A stretch of 64,000 nt of DNA, taken from positions 1 through 64,000 of the forward strand of contig NZ_LANI01000022.1 of NCBI RefSeq assembly GCF_000982415.1. Direction: 5' to 3'. A program made the position numbers and the translations under genes. Origin of the DNA: Kiloniella litopenaei. Its GTDB lineage: Bacteria; Pseudomonadota; Alphaproteobacteria; Kiloniellales; Kiloniellaceae. The notes beneath the pieces are model-generated. The model made no database searches. It had not been told where the DNA came from and saw nothing but the letters and a program-made list of their open reading frames with translations. Numbering within the stretch: position 1 is the stretch's first letter; every line of letters starts with the position of its first letter. Positions 33,052 to 42,258 of the stretch are shown here, one piece after another.

Positions 33052-34548
33052 TCACTTTTTCGTCTGATCAATTTTTGCGATCGTGTTTGTCGTGGAAAAC
33101 CCATCTTGAAGATCTGCCAAGATAACCCGGCCGCCATTTTTGATAACAACGTCCCCACCGACAACCTGATCCAACGTGTAATCAGCGCCCTTGACCAATA
33201 CATCCGGAAGAATGGCTTCGATCAGCTTCAAAGGTGTATCGTCATCAAACAACACAACCTGATCAACGATTTCCAAAGCTGCCAGAACCGTTGCCCGTGC
33301 ATTTTGATCTTGAATCGGGCGGCTTTCCCCTTTGTAGCGCTTTACGGACGCATCTGTATTAAGACCCACAATTAGACGATCGCACGCAGATCGAGACTGT
33401 TGCAAAGATGCAATATGTCCAGGATGCAAAAGATCAAAACTACCGTTTGTAAATCCGATTTTGTAACCCGCTTTACGCCATTGATCGACACGATGCAGTA
33501 CGGCGTCCAGTTCAGCAACTTTTGCCTGGCAGGTCTGCCCGTTCCTCGCCAGTAAAGCCTGTCTGATTTCGCTGCCATAGGCAACGGCTGTCCCCGTCTT
33601 GCCGACCACGATCCCGGCCGCAACATTAGCAAGGCAAGATGCTTCGAGAATGTTCAACCCGGCCGCAAGGGCCGCCCCAAGTACAGCAACGACGGTATCA
33701 CCAGCCCCGGATACATCAAAGACCTCACGTGCTTCTGCGCCCAGGTGCTCAACAACGCCATCGGATGTAACCAAGGTCATCCCTTCTTCACTGCGTGTCG
33801 CCAGAACGCCGTTAATACCGCAGGTTTCAATCAAATGACGGCAGGCTGCGACAACGGCCGCATCACCGTCAACTGACATACCAGTGGCTTCGTGCAACTC
33901 TCTACGGTTCGGGGTTACAATGCTCACGCCTTTATAGATGCTATAATCCCGACCTTTGGGATCAGCAATTATTTGACACCCCGCTTCTAGGGCTGAACGA
34001 ATAATCGTGCTCAATGTCTTTTGAGTTAGAACCCCTTTGTCGTAATCAGACAAAATTAAAACAGGTACAGCGTCCAGATTTTCCTGAACCCGCTCTATAA
34101 TTTGAGAACAGGTATGCGGGGTAAGAGCACGGTCCATCTCGCGGTCAGCGCGCAAGAGTTGCTGATTGCTGGCAACAAAACGTTCTTTAATGGTGGTTTG
34201 ACGCTTGGCCTCAACAACAAGATTAAGCGATTCCGAACCAATTTCTTTTTGAACAAGGTCGCTCACTTCCTGTCCGACAGCGTCATCGCCAATAACAGCT
34301 ACAAAATTCGTAGAGGCACCAATCGCCGCCAGATTACGAAGAACATTCCCCGATCCACCCAACATCGAAACCTGACGATTGATCTTTAACACCGGAATTG
34401 GACCTTCGGGTGAGATACGTTCAACACTGCCATAGATAAAACGATCAAGCATCAGATCCCCCACAGTACGCACACGTGCACCTGCAAGGTCATCGACCCG
34501 AGCAACTAAATCCAATAAATCAATCGTGGGAAGAGATTCCGTAGTCAT
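33052..34548 (-). CDS. hldE: bifunctional heptose 7-phosphate kinase / heptose 1-phosphate adenylyltransferase
   Basis: HldE makes ADP-heptose precursors for the LPS inner core. About 498 residues. N-terminal PfkB kinase (1-320): VGDLMLDRFIYG, GGSGNVLRNLAAIGA and the C-terminal kinase signature DVSGAGDTVVAVLGAAL. C-terminal nucleotidyltransferase (about 345-498): GFTNGSFDLLHPGHIASLQQ, the HxGH motif, here with Ser where most homologues have Cys in NGCFD, then LIVGLNTDASVKRYKG. I start at 34548, where homologues start; ATGs at 34563 and 34596 are possible. Presence implies heptose-containing LPS. Confidence 0.94.
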   Translation of the reverse strand: MTTESLPTIDLLDLVARVDDLAGARVRTVGDLMLDRFIYGSVERISPEGPIPVLKINRQVSMLGGSGNVLRNLAAIGASTNFVAVIGDDAVGQEVSDLVQKEIGSESLNLVVEAKRQTTIKERFVASNQQLLRADREMDRALTPHTCSQIIERVQENLDAVPVLILSDYDKGVLTQKTLSTIIRSALEAGCQIIADPKGRDYSIYKGVSIVTPNRRELHEATGMSVDGDAAVVAACRHLIETCGINGVLATRSEEGMTLVTSDGVVEHLGAEAREVFDVSGAGDTVVAVLGAALAAGLNILEASCLANVAAGIVVGKTGTAVAYGSEIRQALLARNGQTCQAKVAELDAVLHRVDQWRKAGYKIGFTNGSFDLLHPGHIASLQQSRSACDRLIVGLNTDASVKRYKGESRPIQDQNARATVLAALEIVDQVVLFDDDTPLKLIEAILPDVLVKGADYTLDQVVGGDVVIKNGGRVILADLQDGFSTTNTIAKIDQTKK

Positions 34549-34770
34549 CCGAATTTGAACCATATATCCATAAATTTTCTTGCCTCTCTTTTGCAATCAA
34601 TTCAAAGGGCGAGCAAGTTTTTTAGAGGAAAGCTCGTCTAACCACCTATATTTTGTTTGTAAAACACATAAATATAGGTCATTCCGGTAAGGTTAACGAA
34701 CTTTGAAGACTCTCATGGTTAATAATGTTACACAAGCTAGTGCAATCTGGATGTAATGTAGTCTACCCTA

Positions 34771-36087
34771 ATGGATAACTCGACCTCAACAAAACAACCT
34801 GAGGGCCAATTCAGTCAAGAAAAGGTCTTTCTGGATTATGTGAAGCGGATCGGAAAACAAACCGATAACCGCCGTGCAGTTCATATACATTTATCGCGCT
34901 TGCGCCCCTATCACCAGCGAGACCACCATCTACGTATTGCACAAAATGCCTGTGAAGATCTGATCGCAAAGTTTTCAGGCACTGTTTTTAGACTGCATAA
35001 CAATGATTTAGTTGTTGTTACGACGGGTGCTTCGGTCGCCCAGATTGACGAAACAATTCTAAGGTTACGCTATTTATTTAGTGATGACCCGATGCTGGCT
35101 GGTGATTACGATCTTCAAGCTGATCAATTCTGTAGCTGGTTTGATCTCGACCATCAATACGCTGATCTGATTGCCCTTGCAGTCAAGATGAACGAAGACC
35201 TTGATACCCAGATCCGCCGGGAAAAAGCAGAAGCTATCGCGGCTATGCATGGCAAACCGCCCGCAAAACCTAAAATTCCGCTCATGCCCTCGCATCTGGA
35301 TGCAGTCTCAAAGGCTATCAATCAAGCAGATCTATCAAGCCTTATGAAACGCCAATCTATTTTTTTGGTGAACAAAGATCAAAAGCCCGAGGCTTTATTC
35401 AAAGAGCTGTTCTTTTCCATTGATCAGCTTCAACAAACTCTTTTACCAACCCATGATTTATTATCAAACCGCTGGCTGTTTCAAGACCTGACACGTTATC
35501 TAGACAAACGTATGTTGGTTATTCTCCGCCAGAATGATGATTCGAGTTTGACCCGGTCCTATAGTTTGAATCTCAACATTTCAACAGCTTTATCCGACGA
35601 ATTTCTAAAGCTGGACCACACCTTAGGCGAATCAGTTCGGCGTTCAATCGTTATTGAATTTCAGCTCCTGGATGTTTTTGCTGATATCGGTAGCTTTACT
35701 TTCGCACGCGATTTTCTTAGGGAACGTGGTTACAAAATCTGTCTTGATGGCATTACACATCTGTCTTTACCAATGATTGATCGTCGGACCATGGGCTTTG
35801 ATTTGATAAAGCTACAATGGAACCAGGACCTGACCAAGTTTCTGACAACTCCACGCGGCGATGAAATCAGAAACACCGTCAAGAAAGTGGATCCTAACAG
35901 AATGATCCTCTGCCATTGTGGTGCCGAAGATGCAATTGCGACCTCTCACGAGCTTGGAATTAAGCTTATGCAAGGTTTTTACATTGATAAATTTGTCAGG
36001 AACTGGGCTGCATCGAAAAAAGAAGAGTCCAAAAATCTTGCAGATGCAATGGGTCGTCACCGTGCTGAAGCAGATCACGACGCCTAG
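34771..36087 (+). CDS. degenerate EAL-domain-like protein
   Basis: 438 residues. The C-terminal 200 follow an EAL fold (RSIVIEFQLLDVFADIGSF, ICLDGITHLSLPMID, LIKLQWNQDL, and ILCHCGAEDAIATSHELGIKLMQGFYIDKF, the equivalent of 'GVETEEQ...GCDLLQGYLFSKP'). The catalytic ExLxR is absent (RWLFQDLTRYLDKRML instead), and several metal ligands are replaced, so c-di-GMP hydrolysis is unlikely. The N-terminal 150 (RAVHIHLSRLRPYHQRDHHLRIAQNACEDLIAKF, then VFRLHNNDLVVVT) look like an eroded GGDEF/PAS-like unit. A basic linker with a Pro-rich stretch (GKPPAKPKIPLMPSH) joins them. It could be a c-di-GMP receptor or protein-interaction platform. Confidence 0.75.
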   Translation: MDNSTSTKQPEGQFSQEKVFLDYVKRIGKQTDNRRAVHIHLSRLRPYHQRDHHLRIAQNACEDLIAKFSGTVFRLHNNDLVVVTTGASVAQIDETILRLRYLFSDDPMLAGDYDLQADQFCSWFDLDHQYADLIALAVKMNEDLDTQIRREKAEAIAAMHGKPPAKPKIPLMPSHLDAVSKAINQADLSSLMKRQSIFLVNKDQKPEALFKELFFSIDQLQQTLLPTHDLLSNRWLFQDLTRYLDKRMLVILRQNDDSSLTRSYSLNLNISTALSDEFLKLDHTLGESVRRSIVIEFQLLDVFADIGSFTFARDFLRERGYKICLDGITHLSLPMIDRRTMGFDLIKLQWNQDLTKFLTTPRGDEIRNTVKKVDPNRMILCHCGAEDAIATSHELGIKLMQGFYIDKFVRNWAASKKEESKNLADAMGRHRAEADHDA

Positions 36088-36147
36088 GAATTATTCAAGA
36101 TAATATAGTAAACACAACGTTATACGCGCCAAACCGTGACTAAAGAT

Positions 36148-36702
36148 CTACGCGTGTGGCGCATACTTTGCCAAAATACGCTGTAACGTACGACGGTGCA
36201 TTCTTAATCTACGAGCAGTCTCAGACACATTACGATCACATTGCTCATACACGCGCTGAATATGTTCCCAGCGTACACGATCTGCTGTCATGGGAAGTTC
36301 AGGCGGTGGCGGCATATCCCCGTCGGCGCTCGACTGTAATAATGTCGCGGCGACCTGATCAGGGTCAGCAGGTTTCGGTAAATAATCCAATGCCCCGACT
36401 TTAACGGCGGCAACAGCCGTTGCAATATTTCCGTATCCGGTTAACACAACAACGCGTGCATCTTCAGAGCTTTCGTGGATGGCCTTAACGACATCAAGCC
36501 CCGACCCGTCCTGAAGCCTTAGATCAACAACAGCATATTCCTGGGATTCTGAATGCGCCAAACGAATGCCATCAGCGACAGAATTGGCGATAACAGGCTC
36601 AAATCCACGTCGATCCATAGCCCGTGACAAGCGTTCTGCAAAACGCTCGTCATCATCAACAATCAGCAGCTTCTTTTTTTCCGCATCTTGCGACTCTGAC
36701 AT
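36148..36702 (-). CDS. regA: redox response regulator RegA/PrrA/ActR
   Basis: 184 residues: receiver domain with acidic pocket DDD (16-18), phosphoacceptor Asp60 in VVDLRLQDGSG, TGYG (Thr95 region) and LPKPAD lysine; then a Pro-rich linker (PPPPELP) and a Fis-type helix-turn-helix RNVSETARRLRMHRRTLQRILAKYAP. The four-proline hinge and the C-terminal HTH are the marks of RegA/PrrA. Global regulator of respiration, photosynthesis, carbon and nitrogen metabolism in alphaproteobacteria. regB lies 145 bp upstream on the same strand. Confidence 0.95.
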   Translation of the reverse strand: MSESQDAEKKKLLIVDDDERFAERLSRAMDRRGFEPVIANSVADGIRLAHSESQEYAVVDLRLQDGSGLDVVKAIHESSEDARVVVLTGYGNIATAVAAVKVGALDYLPKPADPDQVAATLLQSSADGDMPPPPELPMTADRVRWEHIQRVYEQCDRNVSETARRLRMHRRTLQRILAKYAPHA

Positions 36703-36848
36703 TACTCGTTACCCCTAGACTGATTCTATTCTTTGTTATCTTATAATATTCTAAGCTGCCAAATACAGGTGGTCAAAGATGTATTAAGCTCAGCTGTCTT
36801 GCAAAATTTTCATACGCTCTGGGCTTAACAGATCCAAAAGCATGTCAC

Positions 36849-38237
36849 CTATATTGGATGTGCCGCAACCTCTAAACGATGACGTGGCCAGACAATCTGG
36901 ACAACTGCTCCACCTGTTTCATGATTCGAATAGGCAACTTTGCCCCCCGTATGAGAAAGCAGGGTTGTTGCGATAAAAACACCTAGTCCCATGTGGTCTC
37001 CGTCTTCTTCTTTACGACGATCCAGCTTCTTTGGCGCTTGATTTTTTTGAACGTATTCACGATTAGATAACAAAGGATCGCCTAAACGCCCGAGAACTTG
37101 AGGGTCAAAGCCTGGACCATCGTCATGTATTGTCAAAGTGATCGTTCGTTTATCCCAAACCAGAGAGATATCAACTTTCTCTCTCGCAAACTGAATAGCG
37201 TTTTGAGCAAAAAGCCCCAGTGAATGTAAAATCTCGGGGCTTCGCTCGACCATTGGATGTTCTGGACCTGTATGTTCTGGGCTTGAATTCTTTCCATCAT
37301 CTTCACGTGCAGATGCTTTAATAACTGTTTCAATTTCCAATTTTTCATAGGGCGCGACAGCTGCCTCAACAAGGCTTTGGATTGGCATAAAATTATATGG
37401 ATCGCCCCCATCCTCTTCCGGCCAGGCCGCAAGATTTTGTAATATTTCCCGGCATCTGAGAATTTCACTAATCAAAAGCTCAACATCAGGTAAATAAATA
37501 TCATCGGGCGGCAGTTCCTCTTTCATTTCTTTGGCCACAACAAGCATTGTTCCCAAGGGGCTTCCAAGTTCATGAGCGGCAGCGGCAGCCAATCCCCCCA
37601 ATGCCGATAGTTTTTGTTCTCTCGCCAATGCCATCTGTGAAGCCACCAGCGCCATTCCCATTGAACGTGCCTCTTCTGTTAGGGAAGAAACATAAACAGC
37701 CAAAAAAATTGCCGTAAAAACCAACGCAGCCCATAAGCCATAGAGATAAAGCGAATGAAGAAAGAAACTACCTTCGGGCCATGGTAAAGGCAGGTAAAAG
37801 AAAACATCAGCAGTCACAGCAACAATTGCCAGGATGCTTAAGCAAATTGTACTCCGTCTGGTTAAAATCGAAGCTGATACCGTTACCGGACCTAGGATCA
37901 GAATTGAGAAAGGGTTTGTCAGTCCACCAGTTAACGACAGCAGTACCGATATTTGAATCAGATCAAATGCCAAGGCCATGGTCGCTTCTTTGTTACGCAA
38001 CCATGATGACGCAGGACGCGTGGCTACCTGTGCAACATTCAAGGCACCGGATGTCAAAACCACCAAAAACGCCGCAATCAATGGAAGTTCTAATCCAAGA
38101 CCAAAATGCGCAATCAGCAACGCCGCTGTCTGCCCACAAATTGCCATCCACCTGATAAAAACCAGAGTTCTTAAACGGACGCGCCCTTGATCGGGATGTA
38201 ATCCAACTTCAGGTTCCAATCGGAAAGCACTACTCAC
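36849..38237 (-). CDS. regB: redox sensor histidine kinase RegB/PrrB/ActS
   Basis: 462 residues: six N-terminal spans with the quinone-sensing heptapeptide GGLTNPF (104-110), the H-box AAAHELGSPLG with phospho-acceptor His222, and the redox-active cysteine Cys262 in LRCREILQN, 40 residues after the His exactly as in Rhodobacter capsulatus RegB (His225/Cys265). The HATPase C-terminal part has IQFARE (N-box), DDGPGFD and GLGVFIATTLLSHTGG. The start is GTG at 38237 with GGAAG 7 nt upstream. Downstream regA is its partner; the usual third gene, senC/prrC, is not here but a SCO homologue lies at 50.5 kb. Confidence 0.95.
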   Translation of the reverse strand: MSSAFRLEPEVGLHPDQGRVRLRTLVFIRWMAICGQTAALLIAHFGLGLELPLIAAFLVVLTSGALNVAQVATRPASSWLRNKEATMALAFDLIQISVLLSLTGGLTNPFSILILGPVTVSASILTRRSTICLSILAIVAVTADVFFYLPLPWPEGSFFLHSLYLYGLWAALVFTAIFLAVYVSSLTEEARSMGMALVASQMALAREQKLSALGGLAAAAAHELGSPLGTMLVVAKEMKEELPPDDIYLPDVELLISEILRCREILQNLAAWPEEDGGDPYNFMPIQSLVEAAVAPYEKLEIETVIKASAREDDGKNSSPEHTGPEHPMVERSPEILHSLGLFAQNAIQFAREKVDISLVWDKRTITLTIHDDGPGFDPQVLGRLGDPLLSNREYVQKNQAPKKLDRRKEEDGDHMGLGVFIATTLLSHTGGKVAYSNHETGGAVVQIVWPRHRLEVAAHPI

Positions 38238-38269
38238 TTTTTTCTTCCATGTAACGGATTTGCTCTATT

Positions 38270-38289
38270 CCAAGGCTCTGTCGCCTTGG
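38270..38289. promoter_or_regulatory. inverted repeat upstream of regB and the ABC exporter
   Basis: CCAAGGC-tctgtc-GCCTTGG, a perfect 7-bp palindrome in the 182-bp divergent gap, 33 bp before the regB start. A regulator site or a transcript hairpin for either gene; it does not match the RegA GCGNC-type motif. Confidence 0.45.
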
Positions 38290-38419
38290 TAAGGTCCAGC
38301 AATCATTCTCGATTAAATAGCTATAATTCATATGATTTTTCTAGCATCTCATGGAAATAGATATCATTCTATAGCAAAACAGAACAAAATTTCTTTTCCT
38401 ATCATGTAATATTAAGTTC

Positions 38420-39238
38420 ATGCCTAAATACGCTATCCACGTCGAGAAACTCAGCAAAAGTTACGATGACGTTCTTGCCGTTAAATCTATTTCTTTCGCG
38501 GTGAAACCCGGTGAAACCGTCGCCCTATTGGGCGGAAACGGTGCAGGGAAAACCACAACTATATCCATGCTTCTCGGTATTCTCTTGCCAACATCGGGAA
38601 CGATTAATGTTCTTGGCGAAGATATGGTCAAAGACCGTTTCAAAGTCATGCATCGTCTAAACTTTTCATCCCCCTATGTCGATTTACCCAGAAGGCTGAC
38701 CGTCCGGCAAAATCTTATGTTTTTTAGCAAGCTCTATGGCATTATCAACGCCCGGGAACGCTTGATGCATCTGGCAGAGGAACTTGACCTTCTAGAGCTA
38801 TTAAATCGCCCAACGGGCAGTTTGTCGGCGGGACAGAAAACACGGGTTTCCGTTGCGAAAGCCCTGATCAACGAGCCTGAGATTTTGTTACTTGATGAAC
38901 CTACTGCTTCCCTTGATCCGGATACAGCAGATTGGGTCAGAAACTATATCAAGGAATATCAAAAACGCACCAACGCCGCGATCTTGCTCGCGTCCCATAA
39001 CATGACAGAGGTCGAGCGAATCTGTGACAACGTCCTAATGATGAAATACGGCAAGATCGTTGATCAAGGAACACCGGATGATCTTTTACATCGCTATAGC
39101 CGGACAAACCTGGAAGAGGTCTTTCTTGATATTGCTCGGGATAGGAAAAATTCTGCAGATCAAAAGGACAGTGATGTTCCCTCAAAGAATATACCGAGAA
39201 AACCGCCTCATGATGATCTGGAATACGGGGATATTTAG
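38420..39238 (+). CDS. ABC-2 type transporter ATP-binding protein (NodI-like)
   Basis: 272-residue ATPase: Walker A GGNGAGKTT (about 40-48), Q-loop-like INFSSPY, signature LSAGQKTRVSVAKAL, Walker B ILLLDEPTASLDPD, H-loop ILLASHNMTEV. The wording and size fit the exporter branch (NodI, drug or polysaccharide export). A low-complexity polar tail follows (residues 235-272). Only 1 bp separates it from the permease gene. The exported substrate is unknown. Confidence 0.9.
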   Translation: MPKYAIHVEKLSKSYDDVLAVKSISFAVKPGETVALLGGNGAGKTTTISMLLGILLPTSGTINVLGEDMVKDRFKVMHRLNFSSPYVDLPRRLTVRQNLMFFSKLYGIINARERLMHLAEELDLLELLNRPTGSLSAGQKTRVSVAKALINEPEILLLDEPTASLDPDTADWVRNYIKEYQKRTNAAILLASHNMTEVERICDNVLMMKYGKIVDQGTPDDLLHRYSRTNLEEVFLDIARDRKNSADQKDSDVPSKNIPRKPPHDDLEYGDI

Positions 39239-40087
39239 ATGTCGAACGCATCAAACCAAACCACATCGACGATCCCTCAAATCAGACGTAATCCATCGAC
39301 ACTGATTCGCATACACTCAGTCATGATGCGTCACCTCTACCTGATGCGTGCTTCCTGGCCTCGCATTTTTGAACTTATGTACTGGCCATCCATTCAGATT
39401 GTTCTCTGGGGTTTCATTACACAATTCCTGTTAACAAACAGCAGCTATATCGCTCAGGCTGCGGGCGTTTTGGTCTCTGCTGTCCTTTTGTGGGACATCC
39501 TCTTTCGGGCACAGCTTGGCTTCAGCCTCTCGTTTTTGGAAGAACTCTGGTCCCGTAACATAGGCAATCTGGCTGTCAGCCCTCTTCGACCCTATGAGTT
39601 CTTAACTGCCCTGATGGTCATGAGTATGATCAGAACGCTTATCGGGATTTTACCTGCAACTTTCCTCGCAATTCTGTTCTACGAAGTATCGCTCTATGAT
39701 CTGGGGTTACCTCTGATCCTGTTTTTCAGCAATTTAATGATGATGGGATGGACCATCGGCCTTTTGGTTTGCGCACTGATTCTCAGGGTTGGGTTGGGCG
39801 CAGAATCCATGGCCTGGCTCACCATCTTTCTCATTGCCCCCATATCGGCAGTCTACTACCCCGTAGACATCTTGCCTGAATGGCTACAAGCCCTTGCGTG
39901 GGGGTTGCCAACAGCGCCCGTGTTTGAAGGCATGCGTGCCATTCTTTTTGATCAGGGATTTCAACTTGACCTCTTCATACATTCCCTGCTCTTGAACGTC
40001 CTCTATTTCTCTATCGCAATCGGCGTATTTTTGTGGGCTTATCACGTTGCCCGAAAACGCGGTCTCTTATTACAAATGGGGGAATAG
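39239..40087 (+). CDS. ABC-2 type transporter permease (NodJ-like)
   Basis: 282 residues, six spans, with the typical central part LWDILFRAQLGFSLSFLEELWSRNIGNLAVSPLRPYEFL and FLIAPISAVYYPVDILPEWLQALAWGLPTAPVFEGMRAILF, which match NodJ/KpsM-type exporters. Forms a two-gene exporter with the preceding ATPase. Substrate not predictable. Confidence 0.88.
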   Translation: MSNASNQTTSTIPQIRRNPSTLIRIHSVMMRHLYLMRASWPRIFELMYWPSIQIVLWGFITQFLLTNSSYIAQAAGVLVSAVLLWDILFRAQLGFSLSFLEELWSRNIGNLAVSPLRPYEFLTALMVMSMIRTLIGILPATFLAILFYEVSLYDLGLPLILFFSNLMMMGWTIGLLVCALILRVGLGAESMAWLTIFLIAPISAVYYPVDILPEWLQALAWGLPTAPVFEGMRAILFDQGFQLDLFIHSLLLNVLYFSIAIGVFLWAYHVARKRGLLLQMGE

Positions 40088-40137
40088 CAGCGCTCCTCCC
40101 CCGAAAAAAATATTCATGTAGGTGTGAAGGTCTGGCA

Positions 40138-41166
40138 TTAAGCCGGACCACTTACTCCGGCTTCAGCAAAAGTGGCCATGCCATTATGACAAGCACAGGC
40201 TGCCTTCAGGATTTGCATTGCGAGAACAGCCCCGGAGCCTTCGCCCAGACGCATATTGAAATCCAGTAAAGGTTCCTTCCCGATATTTGCCATCAAAGCC
40301 TGATGTCCGGGTTCAACAGACTGGTGTCCGACAACACAGTGATCAAGCAACCGGTCATCAATGGCATGAAGAACAGCCGCCGCTGCTGTACAGGTATAGC
40401 CGTCAAGAATAACAGGAGTGCGCGCTAGCCGGGCCGCAATAACCGCCCCGACAATTGCCGCAAGCTCAAGCCCGCCAACACATCGTAAAATCTGAAAAGG
40501 ATCATCCGCAAAAGTCGGTTTATGCAATTCAACCGCCTGATTAATCAGCTTTGTTTTCAGGGCGAGCGTTTCATCGTCCACCCCCGTACCACGTCCAACC
40601 CAGTCGGCAGCATCTCCGCCATAGAGAGCTGTGCAAATCGCGGCTGCTGAGGTGGTGTTACCGATACCCATCTCGCCAACAGCCAAAACATCTATTCCCT
40701 CTTCAACCGCCATCATTCCATAGGCAATCGCACGGACAAAGTCTTCCTCTTCCATCGCGGGCTGTTCACTGAAATCAGCCGTTGGCTCGTCAAGAGCAAG
40801 CTCGTACACACGAAGGTCTGAATCAGCCAGTCCGCAAAGCTGGTTTACCGCCGCGCCACCATGGATGAAGTTCGCGACCATTTGTTTGGTAACTTCAGTT
40901 GGATAGGCCGAAACACCCTTGGCCGCAATGCCATGGTTTCCAGCAAAAACAGCCGTAAAGGGACGTTCAACCTGTGGCTTTTTCTTTCCCTGCCACGCAG
41001 CAAGCCAAATGGCCAACTCTTCTAGTCGCCCCAAGGCACCCAAGGGTTTCGTGAGCTGTGTCTGCCTTTCTTCTGCGGCTTTTGCAGCCTCTCGACTTGG
41101 CCCCGGTAATTCCTTGAGCAGAACATGAATTTCATCCAGCGTCGAAATAGATGCCGCGTCTGACAT
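40138..41166 (-). CDS. cobT: nicotinate-nucleotide--dimethylbenzimidazole phosphoribosyltransferase
   Basis: CobT activates dimethylbenzimidazole to alpha-ribazole-5'-phosphate for the lower ligand of cobalamin. 342 residues, the family length. Motifs: LTKPLGALGRLEELA, AGNHGIAAKGVSAYP, GEMGIGNTTSAAAICTAL, and the C-terminal VVGHQSVEPGHQALMANIG with HQS, plus LRLGEGSGAVLA (as NMRLGEGSGA). The glutamate at the end of the active site lies in GEGSG. Divergent from cobS-cobC, 222 bp away. Confidence 0.96.
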   Translation of the reverse strand: MSDAASISTLDEIHVLLKELPGPSREAAKAAEERQTQLTKPLGALGRLEELAIWLAAWQGKKKPQVERPFTAVFAGNHGIAAKGVSAYPTEVTKQMVANFIHGGAAVNQLCGLADSDLRVYELALDEPTADFSEQPAMEEEDFVRAIAYGMMAVEEGIDVLAVGEMGIGNTTSAAAICTALYGGDAADWVGRGTGVDDETLALKTKLINQAVELHKPTFADDPFQILRCVGGLELAAIVGAVIAARLARTPVILDGYTCTAAAAVLHAIDDRLLDHCVVGHQSVEPGHQALMANIGKEPLLDFNMRLGEGSGAVLAMQILKAACACHNGMATFAEAGVSGPA

Positions 41167-41239
41167 AGTTTATTATCTCCCTTGCCCCTGATTTAACACA
41201 GGATTGCGATGCCCTCAGACTATCAAATAACTTTACAGA

Positions 41240-41255
41240 GCCGCTTTGGAGCGGC
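41240..41255. other. small hairpin in the cobT-cobS divergent gap
   Basis: GCCGCT-ttgg-AGCGGC, followed on the plus strand by a T-rich run. Possibly terminates a short transcript or serves as an operator. I see no cobalamin riboswitch box in the 222-bp gap between cobT and cobS. Confidence 0.4.
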
Positions 41256-41388
41256 ATTTGTTTCTTTGTGCGTTGATAGCCCGATTTAATCGGTTTTATA
41301 GCTCTGGCCCAAGCCATACCATAGCAGCAAGCCATTGTCTTTACCTCAGAACCACTCACTTTGTCGCATATAGACCGGATAAGGCAAC

Positions 41389-42249
41389 ATGACAGCTCAA
41401 CAGAATAATAAACCGCACCAATGGCTGAACATGATAAAACAGTTTGAACAGGACCTTCGCATCGCCCTTGCTTTTATGACACGCATCCCGGTGCCCTATC
41501 CCATGGACCAAGAAGGAAAACCAACAAGCCGTAGCCTTGCAGAAGCATCCTGGTCCTTCCCCCTTATCGGTATTCTGGTTGGCTTTATTAGTGCCACAGT
41601 GCTGGTTATAAGCTTCTACCTCTCGCTTCCCCTCTATGTTTGCGCTCTTCTCGCGATTATCGCCAGTATTCTCTCCACAGGTGCCCTGCACGAAGACGGA
41701 CTGGCCGATGTTGCTGATGGTTTTGGCGGCAGTCATGATCCGGAACGAAAGCTGGAAATTATGAAAGACAGCCGTGTCGGGAGCTATGGTGTCCTTGCCC
41801 TTGGTATCTCGGTTCTCATGCGCACGCTTTTGCTGGGCAGTTTACTTTCTTTAGCGCAACTTAGCCCTCTGGGAGCCGATAACTATCAATGGGCCATTCT
41901 AATACAGATCTTTGCCATCTACATTTCGGCACACATGATTGGCAGAGGACTGGCCCCCTTGATGATGAGCCATCTTCCACTGGCAAAGAAAAGCGGTATG
42001 GCAGCGACCGCCGCAAAACCCAAATTACGAAGCAGTTACGGCAGCCTGCTTCTGACCATGGTGTTTCTGTTTCTTTTTCTGCCGCCCTTGTCTGTCTTGA
42101 TTGTTCTTGTTTCCAATGTCCTAATGGTTCTGTTTTTATCATGGCTAACAATGCGACAGATTGGCGGCTATACGGGGGACGTTCTTGGTACCGCGGTTCA
42201 ACTCTGTGAAATCGTGACCTATCTCGCTCTGTTAAGCTATATCGCCTAG
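41389..42249 (+). CDS. cobS: adenosylcobinamide-GDP ribazoletransferase (cobalamin synthase)
   Basis: CobS (CobV in aerobes) joins adenosylcobinamide-GDP to alpha-ribazole, the last joining step of cobalamin synthesis, in the inner membrane. 286 residues, about six spans. The family signature HEDGLADVADGFGG (metal-binding aspartates) sits near residue 100, with FMTRIPVPYP at the start and RVGSYGVLAL. ATG at 41389 has AAGG 5 nt upstream. The phosphatase gene follows 9 bp later. Confidence 0.94.
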   Translation: MTAQQNNKPHQWLNMIKQFEQDLRIALAFMTRIPVPYPMDQEGKPTSRSLAEASWSFPLIGILVGFISATVLVISFYLSLPLYVCALLAIIASILSTGALHEDGLADVADGFGGSHDPERKLEIMKDSRVGSYGVLALGISVLMRTLLLGSLLSLAQLSPLGADNYQWAILIQIFAIYISAHMIGRGLAPLMMSHLPLAKKSGMAATAAKPKLRSSYGSLLLTMVFLFLFLPPLSVLIVLVSNVLMVLFLSWLTMRQIGGYTGDVLGTAVQLCEIVTYLALLSYIA

Positions 42250-42258
42250 GAGGCACAG

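Noticed and set aside
41132-41359. 75-codon minus-strand frame overlapping the cobT start
   Set aside because: Overlaps cobT, no recognisable pattern; likely chance.
41167-41388. Cobalamin riboswitch between cobT and cobS
   Set aside because: No B12-box (GCCACTG or its relatives) or long leader structure is visible on either strand; only a small hairpin.
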